Source of the DNA: G965230065 sp965230065
Lineage (GTDB): Bacteria > Bacteroidota > Bacteroidia > Cytophagales > Cyclobacteriaceae
Reading direction: 5' to 3'
DNA length: 64,000 nucleotides
Assembly (NCBI GenBank): GCA_965230065.1
Contig: OZ245942.1
Coordinates: forward strand, 1,488,001 to 1,552,000
Shown: piece by piece, positions 1 through 7,543 of the stretch
Layout of the letters: each line of letters starts with the position of its first letter
Numbering within the stretch: the stretch's first letter is position 1
The notes under the pieces: generated by a model
Database searches by the model: none
Told to the model about the DNA's origin: nothing
Seen by the model: only the letters and a program-made list of their open reading frames with translations
Translations under genes and position numbers: made by a program

Positions 1-712
1 TCGTTTTAAGTAATAGTTCTTTAATAACGGCCTCATTTTTATAATATTTACACCCTTCTTTCCCAGGGACTCTAGTTAGTTTATTGATCCTGAGGGTATC
101 GGAGTTCCAGTTCCAGGAAGACAATACCGTTCCTTTTGAGGTGCTAATTTCCATCCAGTTCCACTCCCCACACATATGATCAATTTTAGTCTTTACATTG
201 TAATCTGACCCGGCAATCTGTTCGGCTGTGATTTTTACACTTTTACCAGTTTTTAAATCCTCATATTCCCCTATAAGGCAATTCGTCTTTATCAGGTGAT
301 GTAAATTTGCTATGTCAAATGTAGGGTTCTGTTTATCCTTTCGAGAGTAATCATGTTCCCACTGAAGCTCTCCCCGCCTAATATATTTTACTGCTATTTT
401 ATCATCTCCGGGTACATACTCAATTTTTACAGAAAGCCTGGAGTCTGTAATTTTATTTGGTCCAACAACCACATATTCAGGAGAGATACTTTCATACCAA
501 CCTCGCAAAAACATTTTATTTTCCCCAATTTCAATTTCGGCAAAAGATGATGAAGGGAACTTACTTTCTACTGTCCAGAATTCCCTTTTTTTATGCACCT
601 CCTCAAAAAAATCAGTCAATATCCATTTGCCTTTCATGTTCTCATTAATCTTTGGCTCCTCAGGTGAAACGAAAATACCAAATAGCATTAGGACTATTAA
701 TGAATTTTTCAT
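1..712 (-). CDS. Hypothetical secreted protein, partial (C-terminus beyond left edge)
   Basis: An uninterrupted reading frame of 237 codons starts at the ATG at 710-712 and runs off the left edge, so the C-terminus is missing. The protein begins MKNSLIVLMLFGIFVS, a short hydrophobic signal-like stretch, and continues as a polar, Trp- and Lys-rich soluble domain (for example NENMKGKWILTDFFEE near residue 25). The style resembles small secreted lipocalin-like or DUF proteins of Bacteroidota, in which a GKW motif opens a beta-barrel, but I do not recognise a family. No cysteine stands in a lipobox position. The gene lies tail-to-tail neither with nor close to an operon partner: the next gene, on the same strand, ends at 802, about 90 bases upstream. 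Function unknown. Confidence 0.7.
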   Translation of the reverse strand, partial: MKNSLIVLMLFGIFVSPEEPKINENMKGKWILTDFFEEVHKKREFWTVESKFPSSSFAEIEIGENKMFLRGWYESISPEYVVVGPNKITDSRLSVKIEYVPGDDKIAVKYIRRGELQWEHDYSRKDKQNPTFDIANLHHLIKTNCLIGEYEDLKTGKSVKITAEQIAGSDYNVKTKIDHMCGEWNWMEISTSKGTVLSSWNWNSDTLRINKLTRVPGKEGCKYYKNEAVIKELLLKT

Positions 713-801
713 CTATCCTTATTTTAAAATGAAATCTAAAAAATTATTAATTTTTTACAAATCTCATTCTTCACCTATCCCCGAACCCCCACTTTTTTCA
801 C

Positions 802-1959
802 TCACCCCACCTTCTCCAAAGCCTGCAAAACATCCTCCACCAGTTCCTGCGCATCTTCTATGCCTACCGATATGCGTAAGAGTTCATCGCTGACGCCTGC
901 TTTCTTCCGTTCCTCGGCGGTGAGTTTTATATGGGAAGTGCGGGCCGGGGCACAAATGAGCGTTTCCACACCGCCCAGGCTCATGGCCGGGAAGATGATT
1001 TTCAGATGGCGCATCAGGGCTTCGGTGGCTTCCCCTCCTTGTACGTTAGGTTCAAAAGATAGCATGCCGCCAAATCCGCTCATTTGTTTTTTGGCAAGTG
1101 TGTGGCCGGGGTGCGTTTCCAGGCCGGGGTAGTTTACCTTTTTTACCATCGGGTGCTGTGCCAGGGCGGTGGCCATCGTCATGGCGTTTTCATTCTGTTG
1201 CTTCACCCGCAAGGCCAGGGTTTTCAGGCTGCGCTCTATCAAAGCCGCTGTGCTGGCATTGATGCTGCCACCAAAATTAATGGCACTTTCCTGTACTTTT
1301 TCTTTGATGGCTTCAGTGGTGATCACAGTACCAAAACAAATATCGCTGTGCCCGCTCAGGTATTTGGTGCCGCTGTGTACTACCACATCTATGCCCAGGC
1401 TGAGCGGGTTTTGGTTGATGGGCGAAGCAAAAGTATTATCAATCACCGAAGTGAGTGCATGGGCTTTGGCGAGCTGGGCAATGCCTGCAATATCTGTAAT
1501 GTTAAGCAACGGATTGGAGGGCGTTTCTATGTAGATAATTTTGGTGTTTTGCTGAATGGCGCTCTCAAAATCCTGTACCGACTGCCCATTTACAAAAGAG
1601 AAAGAAATGCCAAATTTTTCCAGTTCTGAAAGGATAAAGTGATGGGTACCACCATACAAATCTGACTGAAAAATCACGTGATCGCCGCTTTTCAAGAGGG
1701 AAAGCATCACGGTGCTGATGGCCGCCATGCCCGAACTGAAAAGAATACCGGCTTCCCCGTTTTCCAGCGCACAGAGTTTGTCAATCACTACCTGCTGGTT
1801 GTAGGTATTGTAATAGCGGGGGTAAATGTTTTCTTCCGTATCCAGATACCCGTAGGCTGATGAAGAATAAATGGGTGTAACAATGCCCTGTCCAATATCA
1901 TTTCGTTCGCCCCCGGCGTGTACGCAAAGGGTGGTTTTGGCGTGTTGTGCTTTTTTCAT
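802..1959 (-). CDS. Trans-sulfuration family PLP enzyme (cystathionine gamma-synthase / methionine gamma-lyase type)
   Basis: A 385-residue Cys/Met-metabolism PLP-dependent enzyme of the usual family length. The Schiff-base lysine is K199 in SGTKYLSGHSD, the PLP-phosphate loop is SSGMAAI around residues 75-81, and the PLP-stacking tyrosine lies in the YPRYYN region near residue 48. ETPSNP at 145-150 is the family signature before the aspartate (D174 in VIDNTF) that binds the pyridine nitrogen. Members either make cystathionine from acylhomoserine and cysteine, cleave cystathionine, or release methanethiol from methionine; the sequence alone does not settle which. It is cytosolic. It is probably co-transcribed after the HAD phosphatase and nitroreductase genes, with a palindromic heptad repeat in the 71-base gap. 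Confidence 0.9.
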   Translation of the reverse strand: MKKAQHAKTTLCVHAGGERNDIGQGIVTPIYSSSAYGYLDTEENIYPRYYNTYNQQVVIDKLCALENGEAGILFSSGMAAISTVMLSLLKSGDHVIFQSDLYGGTHHFILSELEKFGISFSFVNGQSVQDFESAIQQNTKIIYIETPSNPLLNITDIAGIAQLAKAHALTSVIDNTFASPINQNPLSLGIDVVVHSGTKYLSGHSDICFGTVITTEAIKEKVQESAINFGGSINASTAALIERSLKTLALRVKQQNENAMTMATALAQHPMVKKVNYPGLETHPGHTLAKKQMSGFGGMLSFEPNVQGGEATEALMRHLKIIFPAMSLGGVETLICAPARTSHIKLTAEERKKAGVSDELLRISVGIEDAQELVEDVLQALEKVG

Positions 1960-1974
1960 AATGTTATTTTTTAT

Positions 1975-2032
1975 ACTGTTGCCGGTTGCCAGTTATCAAG
2001 TTGCCTGTTCTAAAAAACGGGCAATTGGCACT
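1975..2032. repeat. Intergenic heptad-repeat palindrome, GTTGCCA type
   Basis: The gap between the PLP enzyme and the HAD gene reads as 7-base units GTTGCCG, GTTGCCA, GTTATCA, AGTTGCC, then a short A-rich loop and an inverted arm with GGGCAATTGGCA. The same period and similar units occur at 16574-16630, 20702-20748 and around 30866-30893. Confidence 0.5.
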
Positions 2033-2693
2033 ACTTCTCTAGCAATGCAAAAATTTTCCGTAAGTCTTCACCTTCAAAACTGTCCACGACCAGATCGCAG
2101 GCCGATAAATTCTGATTGCCTGAATTTGGGTTCTGAAGGCCAATGCAATACATGCCGGCTGCCTTGGCACCCCGCATGCCGTTGTGGGAATCTTCTAGCA
2201 CATAACAGTTTCTAGCAGGAGTGTCAAAATGAGCGGCGGCTTTCAGGAAAATGTCGGGGGCAGGTTTGCCATTTGCTACTTCTTCTCCGCTCACGATAAA
2301 GTCAAAATATGGAGCAATGCCTATTTTTTTAATAATAAGCTCAATATTCTTCCGGGAAGAGGAAGAGGCCAGGGCAATTCGGTAGTTTTTCTCTTGCAAT
2401 GCCTCAAGCAAGGTAGGAATTCCCTGCATGGCTTCCAGCGGTTGTTCTGATAAATACCGGTGGGTGGTTTCTTTTTCCTTTTGTATGAGCATTTCTACTG
2501 CATGCTCCAGCTTTCCTTTTTCTTTTACATATTCCCACATGCGCACAGAACCAATGCCTACAAAACCATTATACTCCTCTTCTGAAATTTCCACTTCTAA
2601 CTCGTTATAGAGCTGAAAGTTAATTTCCCGGTAAAAAACCTCGCTGTCTATCAGCACGCCGTCCATGTCAAAAATTACGAGTTTATGCATCAT
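2031..2693 (-). CDS. HAD-superfamily phosphatase, beta-phosphoglucomutase-like
   Basis: A 220-residue HAD hydrolase of subfamily IA. Motif I is FDMDGVLIDSE with nucleophile D9 and acid/base D11; motif II is the ASSSS stretch near residue 110 (ALASSSSRKN); motif III lysine is in GKPAPD near residue 142; and motif IV is VLEDSHNG with paired acids near 167. An alpha-helical cap lies between motif I and II. Such enzymes dephosphorylate or isomerise sugar phosphates and other small phosphates in the cytosol; substrate cannot be assigned. The start codon pair ATGATG overlaps the stop of the upstream nitroreductase gene by 11 bases, which indicates translational coupling. Confidence 0.88.
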   Translation of the reverse strand: MMHKLVIFDMDGVLIDSEVFYREINFQLYNELEVEISEEEYNGFVGIGSVRMWEYVKEKGKLEHAVEMLIQKEKETTHRYLSEQPLEAMQGIPTLLEALQEKNYRIALASSSSRKNIELIIKKIGIAPYFDFIVSGEEVANGKPAPDIFLKAAAHFDTPARNCYVLEDSHNGMRGAKAAGMYCIGLQNPNSGNQNLSACDLVVDSFEGEDLRKIFALLEK

Positions 2694-3276
2694 CTTCTAT
2701 CCAGGTTACTTTGTCTTGAATCGGTTCACGTCGGCCTTCTATCCATTTTTCGGGTATGCCCAGGTAGAGGAAACCCATCAGTTTGTCATCTGTTTCCAGT
2801 CCAAAAAACGATTTGGCTTCTTCATTATAAGTTGGGCCTCCAGTGCCCCAGTAGCAGCCGATTCCATAAGCCGTGGCCGTGAGCCACATATTTTGCACGG
2901 CGCAGGCCGTAGCGGCAACTTCTTCCATTTCGGGCAGTTTATCAGTGTTTCTTTTCATGCCGATGGCGATGATATGTGAGCACATTAAGGGCCTTTTGGC
3001 TAACTTCTCGTATTTTATTTCACTGAATGTGCCTTCGGCTTTTGACTTTTTCCGATAAAGTTCTGATTGGTATTTTGCCAGCTTTTCCAGTCCTTTTCCT
3101 GAAAAAACAACAAAACGCCAGGGTTCGGTACGTTTGTGGTTGGGTGCCCAATTGGCATTTTCCAGTATTTGTTCTATGATTTTTTGGTCAATGATTTCGC
3201 CTGTGTAAAGCTCCGGATAAATAGAGCGGCGGTGGTGGATTAATTCGTTAATTGCTTCAGGATTGAATTGCGTCAT
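2683..3276 (-). CDS. Nitroreductase family protein
   Basis: A 197-residue FMN-binding nitroreductase of the short YdjA-like length. The RRSIYPE segment near residue 17 is the N-terminal FMN phosphate contact (HRRSxR-like), NWAPNHKRTEPWRF at about 42-55 is the second FMN loop, and TAYGIGCYWGTGG near 135 is the C-terminal flavin contact. Members act as homodimers and use NAD(P)H to reduce nitro compounds, quinones or other acceptors. The gene is first in a minus-strand set with the HAD phosphatase and the PLP enzyme, and is divergent from the SDR gene at 3390; the 113-base gap must carry both promoters. Physiological substrate unknown. Confidence 0.9.
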   Translation of the reverse strand: MTQFNPEAINELIHHRRSIYPELYTGEIIDQKIIEQILENANWAPNHKRTEPWRFVVFSGKGLEKLAKYQSELYRKKSKAEGTFSEIKYEKLAKRPLMCSHIIAIGMKRNTDKLPEMEEVAATACAVQNMWLTATAYGIGCYWGTGGPTYNEEAKSFFGLETDDKLMGFLYLGIPEKWIEGRREPIQDKVTWIEDDA

Positions 3277-3389
3277 ATTTTACAATAATGGTTTAGGGTT
3301 TGTATGAAAACCGTAAAGATAATTTGTTTTGATGGTAATCTTTCATCATTTCCATTATCTTGTACTTCTGAGAAATTAACTGAAAATTT

Positions 3390-4148
3390 ATGCAATTCAA
3401 CCTCGCAAAACAGAAAATATTGGTAACCGGGGCCAGCCGTGGTATTGGTAAGGCCATTGCTGAGCAGCTTGCACAATGTGGGGCACAAGTAGCCGTACAT
3501 TATTGCCGTAATGCCGAGGCAGCCGAGCGGTTGGTTCACAACCTCGGGCATGGTGCCAAGGCTTTCCAAACCGATTTGGGAAAACCTGTAGAGGTGCTCC
3601 AGTTGTTTACCAATGTAATTGCTGAATTTGGGAGAATAGACTGTCTAATCAACAATGCGGGCATCGCTATCCATGCAGACCCCGAGGGCAGTGATATTGA
3701 ATGGAGCGATGCCTGGTCGCGTACCATGCTGGTAAACCTGCATGCCACCGGGCTTTTGTGCAAAAAAGTAATTGAACATTTTAAAGAAAGAGGGGGCGGA
3801 CGTATTATCAATATTTCATCGCGGGCTGCCTTCCGGGGCGATACGGCCGAATACATGGCCTATGCTGCGTCTAAAGCGGGGGTGGTTGCCCTGACGCGTT
3901 CCATTGCCAGGGCTTATGGCAAACACGGCATCAAAGCTTTCAATGTAGCCCCCGGCTTTGTCCGCACCGATATGGCCGAAGATTTTATGAAACAGTACGG
4001 AGAATCGTACGTGCTGGATGACATTGCCCTTACCCAACTCACCCAGCCCCAGGATGTGGCGCCCATGATAGCCTTTCTGGCCAGCGGCATGGCCGATCAC
4101 AGTACGGGATGTACGATTGATATGAATGCGGGGAGTTATGTGCATTAG
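3390..4148 (+). CDS. SDR-family oxidoreductase, FabG-like
   Basis: A 252-residue classical short-chain dehydrogenase. The cofactor motif TGASRGIG lies at residues 14-21, NNAG near 88-91, the catalytic serine is in NISSRAA near 146 and the YxxxK pair is in YAASKAG near 158-164. The arrangement is typical of 3-oxoacyl-ACP reductase-like enzymes, which reduce keto groups with NAD(P)H in the cytosol. C-terminal STGCTIDMNAGSY replaces the usual TGQxxxVDGG, a common variation. It is followed by a six-unit heptad repeat and then by a second SDR gene in the same direction, so the two may act in one lipid or aldehyde pathway; the substrate is not visible. Confidence 0.88.
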   Translation: MQFNLAKQKILVTGASRGIGKAIAEQLAQCGAQVAVHYCRNAEAAERLVHNLGHGAKAFQTDLGKPVEVLQLFTNVIAEFGRIDCLINNAGIAIHADPEGSDIEWSDAWSRTMLVNLHATGLLCKKVIEHFKERGGGRIINISSRAAFRGDTAEYMAYAASKAGVVALTRSIARAYGKHGIKAFNVAPGFVRTDMAEDFMKQYGESYVLDDIALTQLTQPQDVAPMIAFLASGMADHSTGCTIDMNAGSYVH

Positions 4149-4153
4149 AAACT

Positions 4154-4195
4154 GGGTGCTGGTTTCTGGCATCTAGTATCCAGCATCCAGTATCT
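4154..4195. repeat. Six-unit direct heptad array, AGNATCY type
   Basis: Immediately after the SDR stop codon the sequence reads GGGTGCT, GGTTTCT, GGCATCT, AGTATCC, AGCATCC, AGTATCT: six consecutive 7-base units with a G at position 2 and T-C/T near the end of each. It fills the space before the next gene at 4210. Confidence 0.6.
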
Positions 4196-4209
4196 AAAAA
4201 ACACGAAAT

Positions 4210-5088
4210 ATGAAACAAGAAATGAATATTATGGGAATGCTGAAAGAAGGTGCACTGAAAGATAAAACCATCATTGTTACCGGAGGAGGCACGGGCCTGG
4301 GCAGGTCAATGGGCAAATACTTTTTGGAACTGGGGGCCAACCTGGTGATTGCCAGCCGAAAACAGGAAGTACTGGATAAAGCAGCGCAAGAGTTATCCGA
4401 CGAAACCGGTGGCAGCGTACTTCCGGTGGCCTGCGATGTGCGGGAATATGGTGAAATTGAAAATGTGCTTGCCAAAGCGGTAGAAAAGTTCGGGCAAGTG
4501 GATGGGTTGGTGAACAACGCTGCCGGAAATTTTATCAGCCCTACCGAGCGGCTTTCGCACCGGGCTTTTGACACTGTGGTAGATATTGTTTTGCGCGGCT
4601 CATATAATTTTACACTGGCTTTAGGGAAATACTGGATTGACCAAAAATTACCGGGCACCATGCTGAATATTGTAACTACCTACGCCTGGACAGGCTCTGG
4701 CTATGTAGTGCCTTCTGCATGCGCCAAAGCCGGTGTTTTGGCCATGACACGCTCGTTGGCCGTAGAATGGGCAAAATATAATATCCGGTCCAATGCCATC
4801 GCCCCCGGCCCTTTCCCTACCGAAGGTGCCTGGAGCCGTTTATTTCCTGCAGATTTAGCTGATAAGATTGATCCCGTTCACCGCATTCCCTTAAAAAGAA
4901 CAGGAGAACATCAGGAGCTGGCCAACCTGGCGGCTTACCTAATGTCAGACTATTCGGCCTATATCAACGGAGAAGTAATTACCATAGATGGAGGCGAATG
5001 GCTGCAAGGAGCCGGGGAATTCAACGGATTGGAGCAAATTTCCCCTGAAATGTGGGATCAGCTGGAAGCGATGCGGAAGAAGAAATAG
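4210..5088 (+). CDS. SDR-family 2,4-dienoyl-CoA reductase (DECR1-like)
   Basis: A 292-residue SDR with cofactor motif TGGGTGLG at 24-31 and NNAAGNF near 102. It lacks the normal YxxxK spacing; instead it has Y158 in TTYAWTG and K173 in SACAKAG, 15 residues apart. This matches mitochondrial DECR1, whose catalytic tyrosine and lysine are also 15 apart in a TTIYAETGSGFVVPSASAKAG-type stretch. The PGPFPTEGAWSRL segment is likewise shared with DECR1. The inferred reaction is NADPH-dependent reduction of 2,4-dienoyl-CoA to 3-enoyl-CoA during beta-oxidation of unsaturated fatty acids. The flavin enzyme FadH of E. coli does the same job by a different fold. It probably shares a transcript with the upstream SDR. 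Confidence 0.85.
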   Translation: MKQEMNIMGMLKEGALKDKTIIVTGGGTGLGRSMGKYFLELGANLVIASRKQEVLDKAAQELSDETGGSVLPVACDVREYGEIENVLAKAVEKFGQVDGLVNNAAGNFISPTERLSHRAFDTVVDIVLRGSYNFTLALGKYWIDQKLPGTMLNIVTTYAWTGSGYVVPSACAKAGVLAMTRSLAVEWAKYNIRSNAIAPGPFPTEGAWSRLFPADLADKIDPVHRIPLKRTGEHQELANLAAYLMSDYSAYINGEVITIDGGEWLQGAGEFNGLEQISPEMWDQLEAMRKKK

Positions 5089-5202
5089 GCGTGGGAAAGT
5101 GTTTGTTTATATGCGTTAATAATGAAAAGTTAATCATTAATTGATATTTTTATGCACTCTATTGATTAACGTTTTTTCAGGGCATACACATCAACTTTAA
5201 AC

Positions 5203-5406
5203 ATGACAGGACAAGGTTCTACAGGTAACGTAATTGCTGCATTGGCCAGCTTTTTTATTCCGGGGTTGGGCCAGTTATTACAAGGCCGCCTGGTTATTGC
5301 CATTATTCAGTTTGTGCTGGCCGGAATTTTATGGATTTTTTTGCTGGGTTGGGCCATCCATCTTTGGTCTATTTTGGATGCGGCTTTGTATAAACCGAAA
5401 AGTTAG
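5203..5406 (+). CDS. Small TM2-like membrane protein
   Basis: A 67-residue protein with two predicted membrane helices, roughly residues 10-25 and 30-50. The short loop between them carries FIPGLGQLLQGR, which resembles the GxGxFYxG-type turn of TM2-domain and related small membrane proteins that contain a proline-glycine rich entry to helix 1 (IPGLGQL). Function unknown; such proteins are widespread in Bacteroidota and often annotated only as hypothetical. It is transcribed away from the SDR pair after a 114-base AT-rich gap and is followed by the nested inverted repeat at 5426-5571. Confidence 0.7.
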   Translation: MTGQGSTGNVIAALASFFIPGLGQLLQGRLVIAIIQFVLAGILWIFLLGWAIHLWSILDAALYKPKS

Positions 5407-5425
5407 ATGATAATTTCTGAAAAAA

Positions 5426-5571
5426 ACTTTGACAAAGCTAGTCTGTGTCTGATAAATAGTTTGGCCATCGGTCAGACGGCTATTTTCAGTTGCACAAGAG
5501 CCGTCAGACCGATAATTGAAGCTATTTTAGATTCATCAACAGCCTACCTACATGCAAAGCTTTGTCAAAGT
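5426..5571. repeat. 146-bp nested inverted-repeat element
   Basis: Perfect 14-base outer arms, ACTTTGACAAAGCT at 5426-5439 and its reverse complement at 5558-5571, enclose a second inverted repeat with 15-base arms at 5467-5481 and 5499-5513 (ATCGGTCAGACGGCT against AGCCGTCAGACCGAT, one central mismatch, 17-base loop). It lies between convergent genes and holds no reading frame. It could be a miniature mobile element, a structured RNA or a large bidirectional terminator. Confidence 0.7.
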
Positions 5572-5585
5572 AGGTGACCACAAAC

Positions 5586-6212
5586 TTATTTCCCTAAACT
5601 ATACACTTGTACCTGCGATTCTTTCAGGGGCTGGGCCAGGCTTACTTCTATGGATTTATCCCGCCACTCTTCAATGGTGATGTAGGTTTCTTCGTCTTCA
5701 GCTTCAAACTCCCAATAATAGAAAACCTCTTCGTTTGATTCCGAAACGTTGCCATTCGTGAAAAGGGACGCCTCTTGGGAACTGTCGTAATGATAGGTCT
5801 TTCCTTCAAATACAAACTTGCCTTTACCTTTTTCGTCCATATCGTCCAGTTCATCACGGGTAATGTCCAGCTCACGGAATTTTATTTTTCTCAAAGTCAG
5901 GGAAACATCCAGCCCGTCGTCCTCTTCCAGGCTTACCCAGACTTTATCGGTACCGCTGTCGCCTTCCAGTTCGTACCATTCGCTATCATCGGAGCGGTAA
6001 ATGTGACGGGCGGTGATGGTAATGTCATACTCGTCCATATTTTCACCCACATTGATGAGACGGATCAAGCCTCCTGCCTGCACATTTTCCAAATGTAATT
6101 CTTCAGCGCCGGGGTCTGGAAGTTCTTCCTTCTTTTGTTTCTGTTTTGATTTCCATAAAAAATAAGCCATAGCCGCAATTCCAAGAATGATGAATACAAG
6201 TACAATTTCCAT
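5586..6212 (-). CDS. DUF4178 domain-containing membrane-anchored protein
   Basis: A 208-residue protein with one N-terminal membrane helix (about residues 2-20), a charged KSKQKQKKEE linker, and a soluble beta-rich domain. The segment YDITITARHIYRSDDSEWYELEGD is typical of DUF4178, as is the later VSLEEDDG. Its start is only 3 bases from the stop of the pspA-like gene at 6216, so the two are co-transcribed. In many bacteria DUF4178 proteins are encoded beside PspA/IM30 proteins and a YjfI-like small protein, as here, and are thought to belong to a membrane-stress response. The precise biochemical role is unknown. The N-terminal anchor would place the domain in the cytosol or at the inner membrane surface. 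Confidence 0.75.
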   Translation of the reverse strand: MEIVLVFIILGIAAMAYFLWKSKQKQKKEELPDPGAEELHLENVQAGGLIRLINVGENMDEYDITITARHIYRSDDSEWYELEGDSGTDKVWVSLEEDDGLDVSLTLRKIKFRELDITRDELDDMDEKGKGKFVFEGKTYHYDSSQEASLFTNGNVSESNEEVFYYWEFEAEDEETYITIEEWRDKSIEVSLAQPLKESQVQVYSLGK

Positions 6213-6215
6213 AAT

Positions 6216-6920
6216 TTATTTGTTAGCATTCATTTTTGCTTTCAAAGCAGCCAGGGCATCAGAGCCGGCTGGCGTACTGCTTCCCAGGGCTTTATCTATT
6301 TCATCATCTACACTTTTGGGCGCAGCGGCAATTTCACCGTACGATTGGGCCAGTGATTCTTCTTCTTCCACCTTGGTTTTCATGCGCTCGAGCATGGCCA
6401 CAGTGCTTGAAGAATCGATGCCCGCCATTTGCTTATTTAGCTTTTTGGTGGCTGTACTCACTTTAGACCGGGCTTTCAGGGTTTTTAATTCATTTTCCCA
6501 GCGGGAAATCTGGCTTTTTAGGTCATTTACCTTCGCTTCCAGGTTGGCCGTCATGCTATCATACTTTTGTACTTCGGCAGCCAGCCGACTTACTTCCTGT
6601 TCGGCTTGTTCTTTTTTATTCAGGGCTTCGGTGGCCAGGCGGTCAGCCTCACTGCTATCCATTTGTCCCTGTTCGGCTTTTTGTAACAACAGCATGGCCT
6701 TTTTTTCATAATCCGATGCCTGCTGCTGGTTGTTTTTGTTCTCCCGGCGCGTACGAATGGCAATGGCTTTCACTTCTGCCAGGCTCTCCAGGGCTTTGTT
6801 CAGGTCAACTTTTAAGTCCCTGATGGCCTGTTCGCTCATTTTTACCGGGTCTTCCATTTTGTCTAATGCCGTATTGGCTTCGGCTTCTCCTATTTTGAAT
6901 AATCTTCTGAAAATGCTCAT
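6216..6920 (-). CDS. PspA/IM30 family protein
   Basis: A 234-residue, almost wholly helical protein. It starts MSIFRRLFKIGEAEANTALDKMEDPVKMSEQAIRDL, the hallmark PspA/Vipp1 opening: an amphipathic membrane-binding helix followed by an EDP turn. Long coiled-coil helices run from about residue 25 to 180. Family members assemble into ESCRT-III-like rods and rings and stabilise or remodel the inner membrane. There is no PspF-like sigma-54 activator nearby, so regulation must differ from the E. coli phage-shock operon. It is flanked in the same operon by a YjfI/YbjN-like gene upstream (7010-7402) and a DUF4178 gene downstream. Confidence 0.92.
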   Translation of the reverse strand: MSIFRRLFKIGEAEANTALDKMEDPVKMSEQAIRDLKVDLNKALESLAEVKAIAIRTRRENKNNQQQASDYEKKAMLLLQKAEQGQMDSSEADRLATEALNKKEQAEQEVSRLAAEVQKYDSMTANLEAKVNDLKSQISRWENELKTLKARSKVSTATKKLNKQMAGIDSSSTVAMLERMKTKVEEEESLAQSYGEIAAAPKSVDDEIDKALGSSTPAGSDALAALKAKMNANK

Positions 6921-6942
6921 ATTACTTTTGTTTCTGGTTTAA

Positions 6943-7007
6943 GTCGGAAGTCAGAAGACCGGAGACGGAAGAATGCTTCTGACTTCGGTCTCCGGTCTTC
7001 CGTCTTC
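6943..7007. repeat. Inverted heptad-repeat array, GTCGGAA type
   Basis: Left arm from 6943: GTCGGAA, GTCAGAA, GACCGGA, GACGGAA. Right arm from 6977: TTCTGAC, TTCGGTC, TCCGGTC, TTCCGTC, which is the complementary unit in inverted order. The array sits in the gap between two co-oriented genes and can fold into a long imperfect hairpin. A sister copy is at 15306-15374. Confidence 0.75.
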
Positions 7008-7009
7008 AT

Positions 7010-7402
7010 TTATTTACTAAATTTAATAAATTCGTCGGCGTGCTCGGCCAGCATGAGGCTGATGGCATTGACAGACGCTTCCAGCTCGTTGATGTCCAGG
7101 TTTTCCAGTTGCAGGGTATCCCGGAAGATTACTTTTTTCCCTTCCTCGTCCAGCACCAGCGCACCATGTACGATTTCCCTGTTAATTTGTAATAATCTTT
7201 TCAATACTTGAGGGTCATCTGCCTGTAGGGGTAAAATGAACTGTTCCAATACCAATATTTCGTCTTCGCAGTCAATCACCAGGTTGCTGATGCCTTTGTC
7301 TTCATCAGTAATTACGACCAGCCCTTCGGCAGCGTCTTCAGATTGTATATCAAACCCGAGTTCAAAAAGATAATCTTTTACTTTGGGAAAATGCTCAACC
7401 AT
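7010..7402 (-). CDS. YjfI/YbjN-like small protein of the PspA operon
   Basis: A 130-residue acidic cytosolic protein with no signal peptide or membrane helix. The pattern of alternating strands and two helices (VKDYLFELGFDI at the start, LKRLLQINREIVHGAL in the middle, ELEASVNAISLMLAEHADEFI at the end) resembles the Tir-chaperone/YbjN fold. In E. coli and many other bacteria a DUF2170 protein, YjfI, is encoded next to a PspA paralogue, and the INREIVHGALVLDEEGKKVIF segment fits that group. Family assignment is an inference from shape and neighbourhood. It is the first gene of the set with PspA and DUF4178 and is divergent from the NUDIX gene. Confidence 0.6.
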   Translation of the reverse strand: MVEHFPKVKDYLFELGFDIQSEDAAEGLVVITDEDKGISNLVIDCEDEILVLEQFILPLQADDPQVLKRLLQINREIVHGALVLDEEGKKVIFRDTLQLENLDINELEASVNAISLMLAEHADEFIKFSK

Positions 7403-7492
7403 GATAAGTTATAGGTTTTTTGGTTTACAGATATGTGAGATACCTGCAAATTAACCAAATCATAAGTTTTTTTATAAAAAAGTACATCCTAT

Positions 7493-7521
7493 TTGTTTGA
7501 AATATATAATATTTATACTTG
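7493..7521 (+). promoter_or_regulatory. Candidate Bacteroidota-type promoter for the NUDIX gene
   Basis: A -33-like TTG at 7493-7495 is followed, 18 bases later, by TATACTTG at 7514-7521, one base off the TAnnTTTG -7 consensus. Transcription would begin a few bases before the ATG at 7544. Confidence 0.45.
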
Positions 7522-7543
7522 CATTTTTATAAACGAAGTGAGC

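Noticed and set aside
353..648. Plus-strand frames in the first 700 bases
   Set aside because: They are shadows of the left-truncated minus-strand gene, which has the better signal peptide and composition.
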